A DNA stretch of 64,000 bases, taken from Mycobacteroides salmoniphilum (GTDB lineage Bacteria; Actinomycetota; Actinomycetes; Mycobacteriales; Mycobacteriaceae). Position numbers and translations under genes: made by a program. The notes under the pieces are model-generated. The model had not been told where the DNA came from. It did not search any database and saw only the letters and a list, made by a program, of their open reading frames with translations. This document shows positions 54,298 through 62,755 of this stretch, one piece after another (positions within the stretch are counted from its first letter, which is position 1; each line of letters opens with the position of its first letter). The DNA lies in contig NZ_CP024633.1 of NCBI RefSeq assembly GCF_004924335.1, forward strand, positions 4,030,001 through 4,094,000. Reading direction: 5' to 3'.

Positions 54298-54612
54298 TCA
54301 GACGGCAGTCGTCGGTCCGGAACCAGCGCCCTCGTCAACCTTGACGTAGCCGGCCTGGGCGACCTCTGTCGACGTACCCAGCAGTGCATGGTTGACAGCC
54401 GTCCCCAGCCCACTGGTGACGTTGCTGCTCGTCGACGCAAAGAAGGCCGGAATCACGTTGGCGACGCCGAGCGGCCCGATCGCGCTGGCAAATCCGGACA
54501 GCGCGCCAGGCGTGACCACGGAGAATGCGGTGGTGATCGCCGTGGAAACGCCCTCCTGCGCCAATTGCATTGCGGACATATACGCGGGTTGTGCCTCAAA
54601 ATCTTCGGTCAT
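54298..54612 (-). CDS. EspC/EspF-like secreted protein
   Basis: A 104-residue protein, the size of EspC (103). It begins MTEDFEAQPAYMSAMQLAQE and has helices joined by ALSGFASAIGPLGVANVIPA, ending GYVKVDEGAGSGPTTAV. Y-V-K-V-D near the C-terminus fits the YxxxD/E general secretion signal, the only clear one in this operon. ATG 54612 follows AGGAGGGA, so an upstream start is not used. Partner: the EspA/E-like protein. Confidence 0.8.
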   Translation of the reverse strand: MTEDFEAQPAYMSAMQLAQEGVSTAITTAFSVVTPGALSGFASAIGPLGVANVIPAFFASTSSNVTSGLGTAVNHALLGTSTEVAQAGYVKVDEGAGSGPTTAV

Positions 54613-54695
54613 GATTCCCTCCTGAAATACGGCCAAAGGGCGAGCCCCGCCCCTCCTGACAGCAACGATAACTCCCCCAGCGGATGTTCTGGCTA

Positions 54696-55121
54696 CTATT
54701 TTGCCGGATCCTTAGGGGACCCGGCAACTTCTCGGGCATCTTTTTCTGCGTCCGGATCCTCGCCGGGCACGAAGGTACTGCCATCCCAGCAGGTCAAAGG
54801 GGTTTTTTCTAGCTCGGCCATCCGGGTATTGAACTCGTTGAAAAGAAAAGCATGCCGCTCCATGGCGAGGCGCGCGGCTTCCTGCGCAGTGTCAACGATC
54901 AGCTTTGCCAACGCATCAACCCCCAATCGTGCCGCGGAGGGGCCCAGCCACAGCCCGGACAACGCACCGTGCGCATCGACCTCGGCGCTGACCGACTGAT
55001 CGCGACTGGTCACCCGCACACTCACCGCGGCGGTGTGCTCGGCGAGGGACTGCATGAGGTCGCGCTGCTTGCGCACCCGAGCGAGCAAAGACGCTGCAAG
55101 GCTTGTGCCTGGGGCGCTCAT
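54696..55121 (-). CDS. YbaB/EbfC-like ESX protein (second copy)
   Basis: A 141-residue YbaB-fold protein: helix LLARVRKQRDLMQSLAEHTA, strands VSVRVTSRDQSVSAEVDAHG and ALSGLWLG, then helix DALAKLIVDTAQEAARLAME. Its start overlaps the EspD/H-like stop by 4 nt (ATGA). EspL-type proteins with this fold stabilise or regulate ESX-1 substrates; a similar task is likely. The YbaB-like protein at 42440 is a distant relative. Confidence 0.82.
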   Translation of the reverse strand: MSAPGTSLAASLLARVRKQRDLMQSLAEHTAAVSVRVTSRDQSVSAEVDAHGALSGLWLGPSAARLGVDALAKLIVDTAQEAARLAMERHAFLFNEFNTRMAELEKTPLTCWDGSTFVPGEDPDAEKDAREVAGSPKDPAK

Positions 55122-55495
55122 ACCGAGCGCATCCAACTGTCGGGCATGTCCTCGTCACCGAATATGCGCTCCTCGGCGTTTACCACGTCGGATTCGGTGG
55201 CCAAGCCCATGATTTCGATCGTCGGGAGGTCAATGCCCTGCGCCTGCATCTCACGGCGGTGGGCCACCTGGGCACGCATGCCGGACAGACGGCAGAGCGC
55301 GAGAATCTCGTTCGCCAGATGCTGCGGCGACTTTTTCAGCTCGCGTGGATCGATCTTGAGAGCTACCGGTAGACCCTGCTCAGTCGTGACCACTGAAATG
55401 CTGCCGCTGGGCGACCGCGCGGCACCCTGACGGCCCTGGCGGGCGCGGGTACCCGCGCCCGCGCCTGGCGGCGGTGTGACGTTATGGGCTGGCAT
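55118..55495 (-). CDS. EspD/EspH-like protein
   Basis: A 125-residue protein with SISVVTTEQGLPVALKIDPR and ELKKSPQHLANEILALCRLS, which parallels EspH (GSVSVSTLMDGRIQHVEL..., EAQLADEIFVIADLA). EspD and EspH help to stabilise and export EspA/C or EspE/F pairs. It is the first gene of the eight-gene minus-strand operon and is divergent from eccA, as EspH and EccA1 are adjacent in ESX-1. Confidence 0.78.
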   Translation of the reverse strand: MPAHNVTPPPGAGAGTRARQGRQGAARSPSGSISVVTTEQGLPVALKIDPRELKKSPQHLANEILALCRLSGMRAQVAHRREMQAQGIDLPTIEIMGLATESDVVNAEERIFGDEDMPDSWMRSV

Positions 55496-55644
55496 GCGGC
55501 CAAAGTTAGTACAATGTTCTGAGCCGTGCTAGCAATACAAGGGGAATGCAAAATGGGTGGGCGCCACGGAAAACCGATCTCCTTGGTTGTGCCGGGAATT
55601 CTGTTGTCACAGAACGTCACTGACGAAGTAAGGATAACCAGCCG
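55496..55644. promoter_or_regulatory. Divergent promoter region of the ESX core
   Basis: About 150 bp between the EspD/H-like gene (minus) and eccA (plus). It must contain both start regions; no palindromic operator is obvious. Confidence 0.5.
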
Positions 55645-57459
55645 ATGAGTGGGTCGAGGGACGCACAACGGGTGTTCGATGCTGGCGTGCTATCGCTGGG
55701 GATCCCGATCGACGGCTTGGAGACCGACCGCGACGTGCAATACGCGGGCATGGCGTTCAAGCGGGCGACTGAGTACGACCCCGAGATGAGCGACGCGTGG
55801 TTAGGCCGTGCGGCCGCCGGTGAGACCACCCCTGAGGTCTTCTACCACCTGTACCGCACCAGCAAGGCCAACCTTGGACGTGACCAGCGTCGCCTCGGCC
55901 TGCCTCGCAACGCCCTCGCTGGGCGCTTCCAGACCGGGCTGTATCTCGACTACGGCCTGAGCACACTCACCGAGGTGGGGCTGGCCTACGCGGCGGGACT
56001 GATCCAGGGTACGGACTACGGCGAGGCCGAGAGGGTGCTCAACGAGCTCGACGCCACCCGTAAAGCGATGCCCGGTGGCGATACCGAGGCCGCCGAGATC
56101 TGCGCCTATGTCCGTGCGGTACTGCATTTCACCACCCAGCGCTGGCCAGATGTGCTCTCCGCATTGGCCCACTCCGCGGTGTTCACCGACGAGTACCTGG
56201 CAGCGGGCGCGCACCTGATGGTCGGCTCGGCGTGCGCCCAGATGGGCCTGTTCGCCGAAGGTATCCGGCGCCTGGACCAGGCGATTGAAGGACCGATCCC
56301 CGCAGCGCGGCAGGCAGCCGAGTTCTGTAAGGGCCTGACACTGCGCGAGATGGGCAAGGAACCGGAAGCCCGGATCATCTTCGAGCGCATCTACAGCGAG
56401 GATCCCGGGTTCGAGGCCAACGCGGCCGCCCTGCACGACCCGAAGTATCGGTTGATCATCAGCACCAAGGAATCGATCGACTCTCGCACCGACAAGTGGG
56501 ATCCGAGCACCGCACGCGAGAACACTGACGACGCGGACGACATCGCCGAACGCAGCAACAAATACCTGCGTGAGGCCGAGGAGGAACTGAACCGCCAGAT
56601 CGGTCTCAACGATGTGAAGCTCCAGGTGGCCAAGCTGAGGTCGGCAGCCAAGCTTGCCAAGGTCCGGGGCGATAAGGGGCTCAGTGCCGCATCGCGCAGC
56701 CTGCACCTGATCTTCACCGGACCGCCTGGGACTGGCAAGACCACCATCGCCCGGGTGGTAGCACAGACCTACTGCGGGCTGGGGCTGCTCAAGACGCCCA
56801 ACGTCGTCGAGGCCAAGCGCAGCGATTTCGTCGGCGAGCACCTGGGCAGTACCGCGATCAAAACGTCTGCGTTGATCGACTCCGCGATGGATGGCGTGCT
56901 GTTCATCGACGAGGCGTACACACTGATCCAGACCGGGCTTTCCGGCGGCGACGCCTTCGGTCGGGAAGCGGTGGATACCCTGCTGGCCCGGATGGAGAAC
57001 GACCGCGACCGCCTGGTCGTCATCATTGCCGGCTACGACGCAGAGATCGACCGATTCCTAGCGTCCAACGAGGGCCTGGCATCGCGGTTCACCAAACGCA
57101 TACGCTTCGACTCCTACAACCCGGCCGAACTGGGCGACATCGCTCGACTCACCGCGCAACGACGCGACTCCGAGCTGTCCGAACCCGCGTGCGACGAGCT
57201 GGTCAAGGCGTGCGAGGCCCTCTACGAAACCACCTCTGCCGACGACTCCGGCCAGACTCGGCGGGGCATCGACCTGGCAGGCAACGGGCGCTTCGTCCGA
57301 AATGTGATCGAGGCCGCCGAGGAAGAACGGGAACACCGGCTCGCCGAAGAACACGAGGCCGCACTGGAGGACCTTGACGAAGCCGAGCTGATGCGCATCG
57401 ACGCTGTGGACATGCGGGCTGCCCTCAAAAACGCGTTGGCCATGCTGAAGCGCGACTGA
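55645..57459 (+). CDS. eccA: Type VII secretion AAA+ ATPase EccA
   Basis: A 604-residue protein. Residues ~1-290 are TPR-like helical repeats (MSDAWLGRAAAGETTPEVFY, FAEGIRRLDQAIEGPI); ~300-590 are a CbxX/CfqX-type AAA+ domain with Walker A FTGPPGTGKTTIA, Walker B DGVLFIDEAYTL and sensor/arginine region GLASRFTKRIRF. EccA is cytosolic, and its TPR domain recognises substrates while the ATPase releases EspG from PE-PPE. It starts the plus-strand operon with the MinD-like and small membrane genes. Confidence 0.95.
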   Translation: MSGSRDAQRVFDAGVLSLGIPIDGLETDRDVQYAGMAFKRATEYDPEMSDAWLGRAAAGETTPEVFYHLYRTSKANLGRDQRRLGLPRNALAGRFQTGLYLDYGLSTLTEVGLAYAAGLIQGTDYGEAERVLNELDATRKAMPGGDTEAAEICAYVRAVLHFTTQRWPDVLSALAHSAVFTDEYLAAGAHLMVGSACAQMGLFAEGIRRLDQAIEGPIPAARQAAEFCKGLTLREMGKEPEARIIFERIYSEDPGFEANAAALHDPKYRLIISTKESIDSRTDKWDPSTARENTDDADDIAERSNKYLREAEEELNRQIGLNDVKLQVAKLRSAAKLAKVRGDKGLSAASRSLHLIFTGPPGTGKTTIARVVAQTYCGLGLLKTPNVVEAKRSDFVGEHLGSTAIKTSALIDSAMDGVLFIDEAYTLIQTGLSGGDAFGREAVDTLLARMENDRDRLVVIIAGYDAEIDRFLASNEGLASRFTKRIRFDSYNPAELGDIARLTAQRRDSELSEPACDELVKACEALYETTSADDSGQTRRGIDLAGNGRFVRNVIEAAEEEREHRLAEEHEAALEDLDEAELMRIDAVDMRAALKNALAMLKRD

Positions 57460-57475
57460 GCCATCGGAGCCGACA

Positions 57476-58720
57476 GTGAGTAATTTCGACAATTCCCGTG
57501 GGCCACTGTCCGGCCATAGCGCGCAGCCAGATGACGCCGACACCATGCCGCTGCGGATACCACGATTTACCTCGTCGACAGTCCCGACGCAGCGTCAGCC
57601 ACCGCCTACCTCGCCTGTAGCACCGCCGCATCGCCAGTCACCGTTTACCCCACCGACAGCACCACCGCAGGCACCGCCCACGTTTGAGCCAGTGGCGACG
57701 GCGTTCACGACCGCCGACCGCGGAAACCCGTCCGGTTCGCCGGATACCCGGCAGCCACGGCTGCCGACCCCCGGTGAACTCGGCCTGATCCGGCGCGTTC
57801 AGGCGGCCCCAGAACGCGGCTGGCGCAGGGCTATTCACCGAATGACCGGCATCAACCCGGGAGAATCAGACAAGGCACATAGTCACAAGCGGTTGACCGC
57901 GCGGGTCAACCAACCCGTGCGCGGCGACTACAGCATCGCCGTGCTCTCGTTGAAGGGCGGAGTCGGCAAGACCACAACCACGGTCGGGCTGGGGTCGACA
58001 TTCGCCGCTGTCCGCGGCGACCGGGTCATCGCCGTCGATGCCAACCCTGACTTTGGCACCCTCGCACAGCGCGCGCCGAAACAGAGCAACTCCACCGTGC
58101 GAGATTTGCTACTCGACGAGCGCCTGTCTCGCTATTCCGATATCCGTCGGCACACTTCACAGAACTCCAGCCGACTGGAGATCCTGGCCTCCGAGCGAGA
58201 CCCCGCAACATCCGAGTCGTTCTCCGAGGCCGACTATCGGGCCGTCATGCAAACGTTGAAGCGGTTTTACAACATCATCCTCACCGACTGCGGTACCGGG
58301 CTGGTGCACTCGGCGATGGCCGGAGTACTCGATGAGGCAGATGCACTGGTGCTGGTGATTTCTCCGGCGATCGACGCCGCCCGCAGCGGCCTGGCCACCC
58401 TGGACTGGCTGTCCAAAAACGGTCACGCCCACCTGGTACCAGGTGCGGTCGTGGCCGTCAGCGCCGCCCGACCGGGCGCAGTGTCTGTCGATATCGACCT
58501 GCTGGCCCGCCAGTTCCTGACCCGCGCCCGCGCTGTGCACGTCATCCCCTACGATGACCATCTCGCGCAGGGCTCCGAAGTGGTCCTCGACTTAGTGGGG
58601 TGGAAAGCGCGGCAGGCCTTCCTCGAACTGGCCGCCTCGGTGGCCGACGGCTTCTCTCATCCGAACAAACGTGACGAGTGGAACGCGTCAGGCTGGTCAA
58701 CCGAAAGGCGGCGTCGATGA
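57476..58720 (+). CDS. EspI-like MinD/ParA ATPase (short form)
   Basis: A 414-residue protein: a Pro/Thr-rich start of ~110 residues (PTQRQPPPTSPVAPPHRQSP), a basic segment (GWRRAIHRMTG) and a MinD-like ATPase with AVLSLKGGVGKTTTTVGLGS and ILTDCGTGLVHSAMAG. It is a shorter paralogue of the giant protein at 23701-27171, sharing the ATPase and the GWRR...NPG...GD segment before it. Starts at GTG 57476, 17 bp after eccA. ESX-1 EspI and the ESX-2 protein Rv3888c are known relatives. Confidence 0.88.
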   Translation: MSNFDNSRGPLSGHSAQPDDADTMPLRIPRFTSSTVPTQRQPPPTSPVAPPHRQSPFTPPTAPPQAPPTFEPVATAFTTADRGNPSGSPDTRQPRLPTPGELGLIRRVQAAPERGWRRAIHRMTGINPGESDKAHSHKRLTARVNQPVRGDYSIAVLSLKGGVGKTTTTVGLGSTFAAVRGDRVIAVDANPDFGTLAQRAPKQSNSTVRDLLLDERLSRYSDIRRHTSQNSSRLEILASERDPATSESFSEADYRAVMQTLKRFYNIILTDCGTGLVHSAMAGVLDEADALVLVISPAIDAARSGLATLDWLSKNGHAHLVPGAVVAVSAARPGAVSVDIDLLARQFLTRARAVHVIPYDDHLAQGSEVVLDLVGWKARQAFLELAASVADGFSHPNKRDEWNASGWSTERRRR

Positions 58721-59277
58721 ATGCGGGCAAGCTGTACCGGGCACCACGCCGCTGGCCAGGGATCGTCGCGGCTGCGAGTGCGGGCGTGCTGGTGGGCGCA
58801 GCGGTCGGGGTAGGCGCCACGATATTGACGCGTGAGCGCACCGCCGCGGCAGTTACAGTCACCGTGACCCCGGAGCCTTCCGCGCCGACCGCCGCAAAGC
58901 CCCTTGAGCGGGCTAATCGTCAGACCTGTGAAGGCTGGGACGTTTCCGGCAAACTGATCAACGACGCGGCTGACGCGCTCACGGCAATCCCGGAGGGAAC
59001 CAGCATCCTTGATCCCGCGGTGCGCAACAATCCGGAGCACGTGAGCGCTGTTATGCACGCCGGTGATCTATTCCAGCAGGCCGCCGACGCGCTGAAGCAG
59101 CGCATTACACCCGGTGCCGCCGAGATCCTGACGCTGACTTCTCAAACAACCGTAAGTTCGCTGGCCGCGTTGGCCACCGCCTATCGGAGTTTCGACGAGT
59201 CCAGCGGGGACTCCATCACCACCGCCCGCACCGCCGCACACAACATGAGTGCGCTGTGCAAACGCCTCGTCGGCTGA
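58717..59277 (+). CDS. Anchored small protein of the ESX operon
   Basis: A 186-residue protein with one N-terminal membrane helix (~14-34, GIVAAASAGVLVGAAVGVGA), a Pro/Ala linker and an extracytoplasmic helical domain with two cysteines (RQTCEGWDVSG; SALCKRLVG) that probably pair. Its ATG overlaps the MinD-like stop (ATGA), so it is coupled to the secretion genes. The family is not recognised; a periplasmic accessory subunit of the ESX machine is possible. Confidence 0.78.
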   Translation: MNAGKLYRAPRRWPGIVAAASAGVLVGAAVGVGATILTRERTAAAVTVTVTPEPSAPTAAKPLERANRQTCEGWDVSGKLINDAADALTAIPEGTSILDPAVRNNPEHVSAVMHAGDLFQQAADALKQRITPGAAEILTLTSQTTVSSLAALATAYRSFDESSGDSITTARTAAHNMSALCKRLVG

Positions 59278-59407
59278 CATACACAGCGAGCCGCGCCATT
59301 CGTCTCCGACCCCGGCGTTTACGACTTGCGGAGGGCCGGAAGGGGATGTGGTGATCGTTGACGCCGAGCCCAACGTCTAACCTGAGCTGTCAAAGCCCGT
59401 GAGCCTG

Positions 59408-61132
59408 TCATGCCTTGGCGCCGCTCCGCTCGGCGGCAAATGAATCCCTGATATAGCGCACTTCCTCGTCGGTGGCGACCATCGTAACCACCGATGAGCC
59501 GGCCCGAGTGGACACCTTAACGACGTCGGCCTCGGCATCGAGCAGTTCCAGTGCCACGTCCGCGTTCGGACTCACGGCCGAGTTCGGCGGCGTGATGACC
59601 ATCGCGGTGACGCCGATTCGGACCGACTGCTCGACCACTCCGTCGAACACCTCGACCGTGTAATTGCGGTCCGAACCTGCCTGCATGGTGCGACGATTGG
59701 CGTCGGCGACCCAGAGCAGGTCGTGGTCGTCGACTTCCTTGATCATGCCGTGCCACAACCGCGGCCGATGGCTGTGCACGCGCACCCGGGCACCGAGCGC
59801 CAACGACCGCAGTACCGCCAGCTGCGCCAGGTGCAAAGTGCCGACGATCTCCACGCGATTGATCTGTGACCCGAAAAGAGGCAGCGCGACCGCTCGGCCA
59901 TGCTCGTCGGCACCGATCACCTGCCCGCAACCAGAAGCCGGAACCGCGATGTTGTCCACGGCGCCATCTGCGGCCGCATACGCCCAGCCGTTGATCTGGC
60001 GGCCCGGCTGGGGCACAGGCAGGCTCGAAGCCAGCGCCGAGTACTGGAAGCCGCGCAAGTGGTTCAGACCCCGCAGGTGGATGCGGGCACGGTCGTGAGT
60101 GTCGAAGCGGGCCAACCCTCGCACCTGGGTGACGTCATCGGCGTCTCGCCGCAGCGACAGGCAGACCGTGGTGGAGTAGCTCGGAATAGTCCAGACCAGC
60201 CCCAATCCCGCGGTCGTCAGCATCGCAGGCTTGATCGCGAAGCTGCGAAGCTTGAACCGGCCTTCCTGGCAGGTCCGCCATGTCTCCTCGACACTGGCCA
60301 AGTTGACACCATCGGACAGCTGGTTGACCGCCTGTCCGATCTCGCTGGCGGTCTGCACTCGCGAACCCAGCCCGGCCTCGGTCAGCCGATTGGCCACCCG
60401 CCGCGTCGCCGTCGTGGCGGCGCGCAGGATGCCCTCGCGGCCGCCGCCACGACGGCGCACCGCGTCAGCACATCGCGACGGATCGAAGCGGATCGCGACC
60501 CACACGGTGCGCTGCGCGATGGCCGGCAGTGGGCCCAGCACCGCGTCGTACACGGCGGCCATCTCGGTGTGGCCGTGCGAGCGAGCACCCTGACTCAGCA
60601 CGTCGATGGAGTCGAGGGTGATGTCGAATTGCCGCAAACATTCGACCAACGCGTCGACCGGGACGATATCGCCGGAAACGGTGACACCGGGCTCCATCAC
60701 CGTCATCGCCTTCGGGTTCTCGTCAATTTTCAATAGCGACAGCAGCGTGCGCCCGTCCCAGCGAAATCCGATCAGGGTCCCATCCGAAGCGGGCACGTCG
60801 AACGGTTCTGCCGGACCTGCGTGCTTCCGTACACGTTTGCGGCGTTCCAGTAAGTACCTCAACCGCAAGCCAACCAGCCGCGGCAGTGTGGTACCACGTC
60901 CGCGCACCACCAGTACCAGCGCAACGACCAGACCCACCGCCGCACCCTGCCACCCGGGGAACCCAGCCAGCAGCGCGATGGTCAGCCCGGCCGCGATCAA
61001 TACCTGCAGCAACACCAAATCCCACAGCGGCAGGACGCGCTGCGCACGAATCTCCACCGTTGAACGCAAACGGCTCGACTCCGGCGGCCTCCGTCGTTGA
61101 CGACGGGGAGTACCCGCACCGCGACCAGGCAA
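59408..61132 (-). CDS. eccE: Type VII secretion protein EccE
   Basis: A 574-residue EccE with two N-terminal membrane helices (LWDLVLLQVLIAAGLTIALL; WQGAAVGLVVALVLVVRGRG) and a large periplasmic domain, the usual plan of EccE. EccE joins EccB, EccC and EccD in the ESX core complex and packs against its periphery. TTG 61132 (LPGRGAGTP) is chosen since GAGGAAG lies just before it and a longer reading would enter the eccB start region. It is convergent with the small membrane gene and divergent from eccB. Confidence 0.87.
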   Translation of the reverse strand: MPGRGAGTPRRQRRRPPESSRLRSTVEIRAQRVLPLWDLVLLQVLIAAGLTIALLAGFPGWQGAAVGLVVALVLVVRGRGTTLPRLVGLRLRYLLERRKRVRKHAGPAEPFDVPASDGTLIGFRWDGRTLLSLLKIDENPKAMTVMEPGVTVSGDIVPVDALVECLRQFDITLDSIDVLSQGARSHGHTEMAAVYDAVLGPLPAIAQRTVWVAIRFDPSRCADAVRRRGGGREGILRAATTATRRVANRLTEAGLGSRVQTASEIGQAVNQLSDGVNLASVEETWRTCQEGRFKLRSFAIKPAMLTTAGLGLVWTIPSYSTTVCLSLRRDADDVTQVRGLARFDTHDRARIHLRGLNHLRGFQYSALASSLPVPQPGRQINGWAYAAADGAVDNIAVPASGCGQVIGADEHGRAVALPLFGSQINRVEIVGTLHLAQLAVLRSLALGARVRVHSHRPRLWHGMIKEVDDHDLLWVADANRRTMQAGSDRNYTVEVFDGVVEQSVRIGVTAMVITPPNSAVSPNADVALELLDAEADVVKVSTRAGSSVVTMVATDEEVRYIRDSFAAERSGAKA

Positions 61133-61246
61133 GTCGGCTTCCTCAGCAGCTGATGGGGCGGCACCTCGCGAGTGCGGTAAACCCCCGTGACCATGTTGTA
61201 CGCTACCGACGGCTTCGATACGGAACCGATGCCGAGGGGAGCGGCA

Positions 61247-62752
61247 ATGCCAGCGCAAATTACCACACGCGCGCAAGTCAACGGCTATCGCTTCCTGCTG
61301 CGGCGCCTCGAGCATGCGCTGATTCGGGCCGATTCCCGAATGATCCACGACCCGATGCGTGGCCAGATCCGATCACTGATGGTGGGCTTCGTCATCGCCA
61401 TCCTGATCACGGGAGCTGCCGCCGTCCTTGCCTTCTTCAAGCCGACGCCGAATATCGGGAATGCGCAGATCCTGATCAGTAAATCCAGCGGCGGGATGTT
61501 CGTGCAGATCGGCGACCGAGTACACCCCGTGCTCAACATCAGTTCCGCCCGGATGATCACCGGTTCGGCCGACGCGCCCAAGCAGGTCGATGACCGCTTC
61601 CTCAACCAGCTACCACGTGGCCCGATGGTGGGCATAGTCGGAGCGCCGGCAGCGATTCACGGCGCCGACAACCTGGATATGTCGTCCTGGACCGTATGCG
61701 ACTCGGTGACGACGCCGGATATCCGCTCGGGCCCGGGTCCCGGCGGACTGGAGACAGCCGTCCTGGCCAATGATCCGGCGCTGGGCGACGGCGTCCGTGC
61801 CGCCTCAGCGGCCGAGATGCTGCTCGTTATGTCCGGGGACACCGTCTACCTCGTCTACGACGGGGTACGCGCCATGGTCGACCCGCGTGACAAAGGCGTC
61901 GTCAACGCTCTGCACTTGCAGGATGTCTATCCGCGGCCTGTCTCGCCCGGGCTGCTCAACTCGTTCCCGCTGGCACCACCGATCCGCCCGGTCATCATCG
62001 AGGGGATCGGTGAGCCAACACCGTACCTGCCGGCTCAGTATCCGGTGGGGTCGATGATCAAGGCTTCCGACTCCACCGGCAATCAGCTGTACGTGGTGCT
62101 GCGCGACGGACTACAGAGGATCTCGGACGCGACCGCCGACATCATCCGGTACGGCGGCCCCGCGAACGACCCGCAGGGCACCCACGAGGTCTCACCCTCG
62201 CTGGTCAGCAACGCACCCATCGTGCACACACTGCCGGTGGATCACTATCCAACAGTGTCACCTCGGATCGTCGACCTAGAGCCGGACCGGGTCGCCTGCA
62301 TGTCCTGGCAGCGGCCCAAGAACGCCGCCCAAGCCACGATACGACTATTAGTCGGGCATCGGCTGCCGTTGCCGTCCGGTGCGAAACCCGTCCCGCTGGC
62401 CAGCGCCGACGGAACGGGTCCGGGCGTCGACTGGGTGTATCTGAAGCCCGGCACCGGCGAGTTCGTCGAGGCGACCGGCAACGCACCGGAAAGCAAGGCC
62501 GCCGGCGCACTGTTCTACGTCGCCGACACCGGTCTGCGCTACCACATCAAGGACTTGCCCACAGCTGCCGCGCTCGGGGTAAGCGGGGTGACCGAGCCCA
62601 ACAGCGATGCCATGTACCCGCAGCTGGCCCCGTGGTCAGTGCTCTCCCTACTGCCCGCTGGCCCGGAGTTATCTCAGGAGGCGGCGCTGGTGGCCCACGA
62701 CTCGCTCGCAGCCGACCCGGCCGGGACGAAGGTTAACCCGCCCAAGCAGTGA
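61247..62752 (+). CDS. eccB: Type VII secretion protein EccB
   Basis: A 501-residue EccB: a cytosolic start (MPAQITTRAQVNGYRFLLRR), one membrane helix (~42-62, SLMVGFVIAILITGAAAVLA) and a large periplasmic domain with R repeats and the two conserved cysteines (SWTVCDSV, DRVACMSW) that form a disulfide. EccB is a core component thought to span the periplasm. ATG 61247 gives the usual N-terminus PAQxTTRxQVNGYRFLLRRxEHALIR. Divergent from eccE and convergent with eccD (3-bp gap). Confidence 0.95.
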   Translation: MPAQITTRAQVNGYRFLLRRLEHALIRADSRMIHDPMRGQIRSLMVGFVIAILITGAAAVLAFFKPTPNIGNAQILISKSSGGMFVQIGDRVHPVLNISSARMITGSADAPKQVDDRFLNQLPRGPMVGIVGAPAAIHGADNLDMSSWTVCDSVTTPDIRSGPGPGGLETAVLANDPALGDGVRAASAAEMLLVMSGDTVYLVYDGVRAMVDPRDKGVVNALHLQDVYPRPVSPGLLNSFPLAPPIRPVIIEGIGEPTPYLPAQYPVGSMIKASDSTGNQLYVVLRDGLQRISDATADIIRYGGPANDPQGTHEVSPSLVSNAPIVHTLPVDHYPTVSPRIVDLEPDRVACMSWQRPKNAAQATIRLLVGHRLPLPSGAKPVPLASADGTGPGVDWVYLKPGTGEFVEATGNAPESKAAGALFYVADTGLRYHIKDLPTAAALGVSGVTEPNSDAMYPQLAPWSVLSLLPAGPELSQEAALVAHDSLAADPAGTKVNPPKQ

Positions 62753-62755
62753 CGA

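Noticed and set aside
55801..56841. Minus-strand open frame opposite eccA
   Set aside because: eccA motifs (Walker A and B) fix the coding strand.
61133..61348. Longer N-terminus for EccE
   Set aside because: It would overlap the divergent eccB start region; a TTG with a good ribosome site lies at 61132.
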